Assembly (NCBI GenBank): GCA_023429275.1
Contig: JAEYWB010000650.1
Span: 1-6,977 of the forward strand
Origin: Planctomycetota bacterium
Lineage (GTDB): Bacteria > Planctomycetota > Planctomycetia > Planctomycetales > Planctomycetaceae
Reading direction: 5' to 3'
Length of the DNA: 6,977 bases
The notes under the pieces were generated by a model, which was given only the letters and a program-made list of their open reading frames with translations, was not told the origin of the DNA and searched no databases. Numbering within the stretch: the first letter of the stretch is position 1; every line of letters begins with the position of its first letter. The translations under genes were made by a program, and so were the position numbers. Positions 5,675 to 6,977 of the stretch are shown here, piece by piece.

Positions 5675-6967
5675 TCAGCCGTTCATCCGCTGGTAGAGCT
5701 CGTTGGCTTCCTGGATGTCGGCCTTCATCCGTTCGTACTGTTTCTTCCGGTCCCCGTTGTTGCCGAGGATCTTCGGCAGGTGGTCGCGGGTGCAGTACAG
5801 GACGATCTGGGCGAGCCGATTCTTGGCGCTCGCCCGCGGTTCGATCTTCTTCCGCAGATCCTTGACTGCGGTCAGGTGCTTGTCGGCGATCGCCTTGAAG
5901 GCGGAGTCTGGAGCATTCGATTTGACCGCACCGTCGATCTCCGTCCAGATTTCCTGCACCATGACGAACTCCTTCGACCCGGGACTGCTGAACAGCAGGC
6001 CGGATCCGAAATAGAGACCGACGAGGAGGAGGCAGGCTCCGAGCGCGCCGTAGAGCTGCGGGTTCTTGAGCGTGTCGATCAATCCCTGCGGCAAGGCGAA
6101 GTTGAACGAAGGTCCGGACGACGAGCGGCTCCTGGCCACCGGCGGCGGAGGAGGAGCGGGTGACCGGTAGGCGGGCGAAGGAGCCGACACCGAAGGAGGA
6201 ACGCAGGACCGCGGAGGGCTGTAACCTGCGGCCGGCGAGAAGCCTCCACCGGTCCCGACTGCGGAGTCGCCGGTCGGGCGGAGCGTTTCGACCGAGGGGG
6301 CCGAACGCTTTTCGAGGACGGGGGGCGCGGCCGACGAGAGCCTCGACGTTGGCATCGAATCGGCGGCGGAAGGCGCTGAGACCGGTTCGGGAAACTTCAG
6401 TCCGGCGACGTCCTGCGCGTGAACCCAGGCGGCTGCCCAGACGCGGCGGACCATATCCTTGCGGTCGAGCTTTCCGGTTCGAGCAAGCTTCTTGAGCTCG
6501 CTGAGCGTCATCGGCTCGTGTTCCGTTCCATCGATCCGGCAGACCCAGTCCGGCTTTTCCGGTTCGATCGTATCGATCTCGGCCGATGACCCGCGGTCAC
6601 CTGCCTTCTTCGGGAAGAGTTCAGGAAGCCGCTTCGCCGACAGCCAGACGCCATTCTCCCCTTCGCGGACATCGTCGCTCCGGTCGAGTGACCCCAGGCT
6701 GGCCATCTCCTTCAAGGCTTCAAAGGAGAAGGGGCCGAGAACCTGGCCGAGGGAACGGTAATACCAGGTTGCGGGGGCCTCATCGCTGGCCGGCCGGGCC
6801 GCGATACCCGGGGCGAAGTTGCGGCGACCATCTGAAAAGATCTGGTCGAGATGCGAATTCTGCTCGCGGATCTGGCGGGCGGAGGCGTCTTCGGCCGCGG
6901 CCAGAAGCTTTGCGACATCGAGATCCAGGTCGGTGGCCGGCTCCGCATCGGGAAGCGTGGCGGCCAT
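5675..6967 (-). CDS. GYF_2-domain single-pass membrane protein with proline-rich linker
   Basis: At least 430 residues. Residues about 67-118 form a GYF_2 domain (TWYYRSLGQVLGPFSFEALK, with aromatic VWL at 107-109). Residues about 140-191 look like a second, diverged copy (DWVCRIDG, then MTLSELKKLARTGKLDRKDMV and WVHAQDV). GYF domains bind proline-rich peptides, and residues about 195-280 here are themselves Pro/Ser/Ala-rich, with a PPPPP run near 272-276, so self- or homotypic contact is possible. A membrane helix at about 305-326 is followed by a charged, mostly helical tail of about 100 residues ending in YERMKADIQEANELYQRMNG. The ATG at 6967 has GGAG 6 nt upstream. However, the frame stays open to the window edge, so a start further upstream cannot be excluded. 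Such proteins are frequent and mostly uncharacterised in planctomycetes. A strong terminator follows. Function unknown. Confidence 0.8.
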   Translation of the reverse strand: MAATLPDAEPATDLDLDVAKLLAAAEDASARQIREQNSHLDQIFSDGRRNFAPGIAARPASDEAPATWYYRSLGQVLGPFSFEALKEMASLGSLDRSDDVREGENGVWLSAKRLPELFPKKAGDRGSSAEIDTIEPEKPDWVCRIDGTEHEPMTLSELKKLARTGKLDRKDMVRRVWAAAWVHAQDVAGLKFPEPVSAPSAADSMPTSRLSSAAPPVLEKRSAPSVETLRPTGDSAVGTGGGFSPAAGYSPPRSCVPPSVSAPSPAYRSPAPPPPPVARSRSSSGPSFNFALPQGLIDTLKNPQLYGALGACLLLVGLYFGSGLLFSSPGSKEFVMVQEIWTEIDGAVKSNAPDSAFKAIADKHLTAVKDLRKKIEPRASAKNRLAQIVLYCTRDHLPKILGNNGDRKKQYERMKADIQEANELYQRMNG

Positions 6968-6977
6968 GCGCCACTCC

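Noticed and set aside
1..6977. Search for CRISPR arrays, insertion sequences, tRNA or rRNA genes
   Set aside because: No regularly spaced repeats, transposase motifs, terminal inverted repeats or RNA gene signatures were seen on either strand.

Overview
The window is GC-rich, loosely packed bacterial DNA, most likely from a planctomycete. The grounds are an N-terminal Hanks-type kinase with an HCD catalytic loop joined to a membrane-anchored Cache-like sensor, a GYF_2-domain membrane protein with a proline-rich linker, and wide gaps between single genes. This phylum call is an inference from gene architecture, not from a marker gene.

Layout. (1) Bases 1-1547 on the minus strand hold a membrane-anchored rhodanese of the YgaP/DUF2892 type. 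It is followed 111 nt downstream by the first 302 residues of a family 2B encapsulin, an HK97-fold nanocompartment shell protein with an inserted cyclic-nucleotide-binding-like domain. The encapsulin runs off the left edge. (2) Bases 1548-2023 are a divergent control region of about 476 nt with minus-strand promoter candidates and a stem-loop. (3) Bases 2024-3289 on the plus strand encode an AI-2E/PerM-family permease with an unusual low-complexity insert. (4) Bases 3458-5545 on the plus strand encode a Ser/Thr receptor kinase: cytoplasmic kinase, membrane helix, Cache-like extracytoplasmic region, membrane helix. (5) Bases 5675-6967 on the minus strand encode a GYF_2-domain single-pass membrane protein. 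It converges on the kinase, and the gap between them holds two stem-loops, one of them a textbook intrinsic terminator for the minus-strand gene.

How they fit together. The main system is the probable rhodanese-encapsulin unit. Both genes lie on one strand, and the encapsulin has its own good ribosome binding site. A perfect 15-bp palindrome lies just upstream of it. Rhodaneses carry sulfane sulfur, and family 2 encapsulins are known to associate with cysteine desulfurase cargo, so a sulfur-handling compartment is the simplest hypothesis. The cargo gene would be expected beyond the left edge and is not visible. The permease, kinase and GYF protein look like independent single genes; nothing in the sequence ties them to the compartment.
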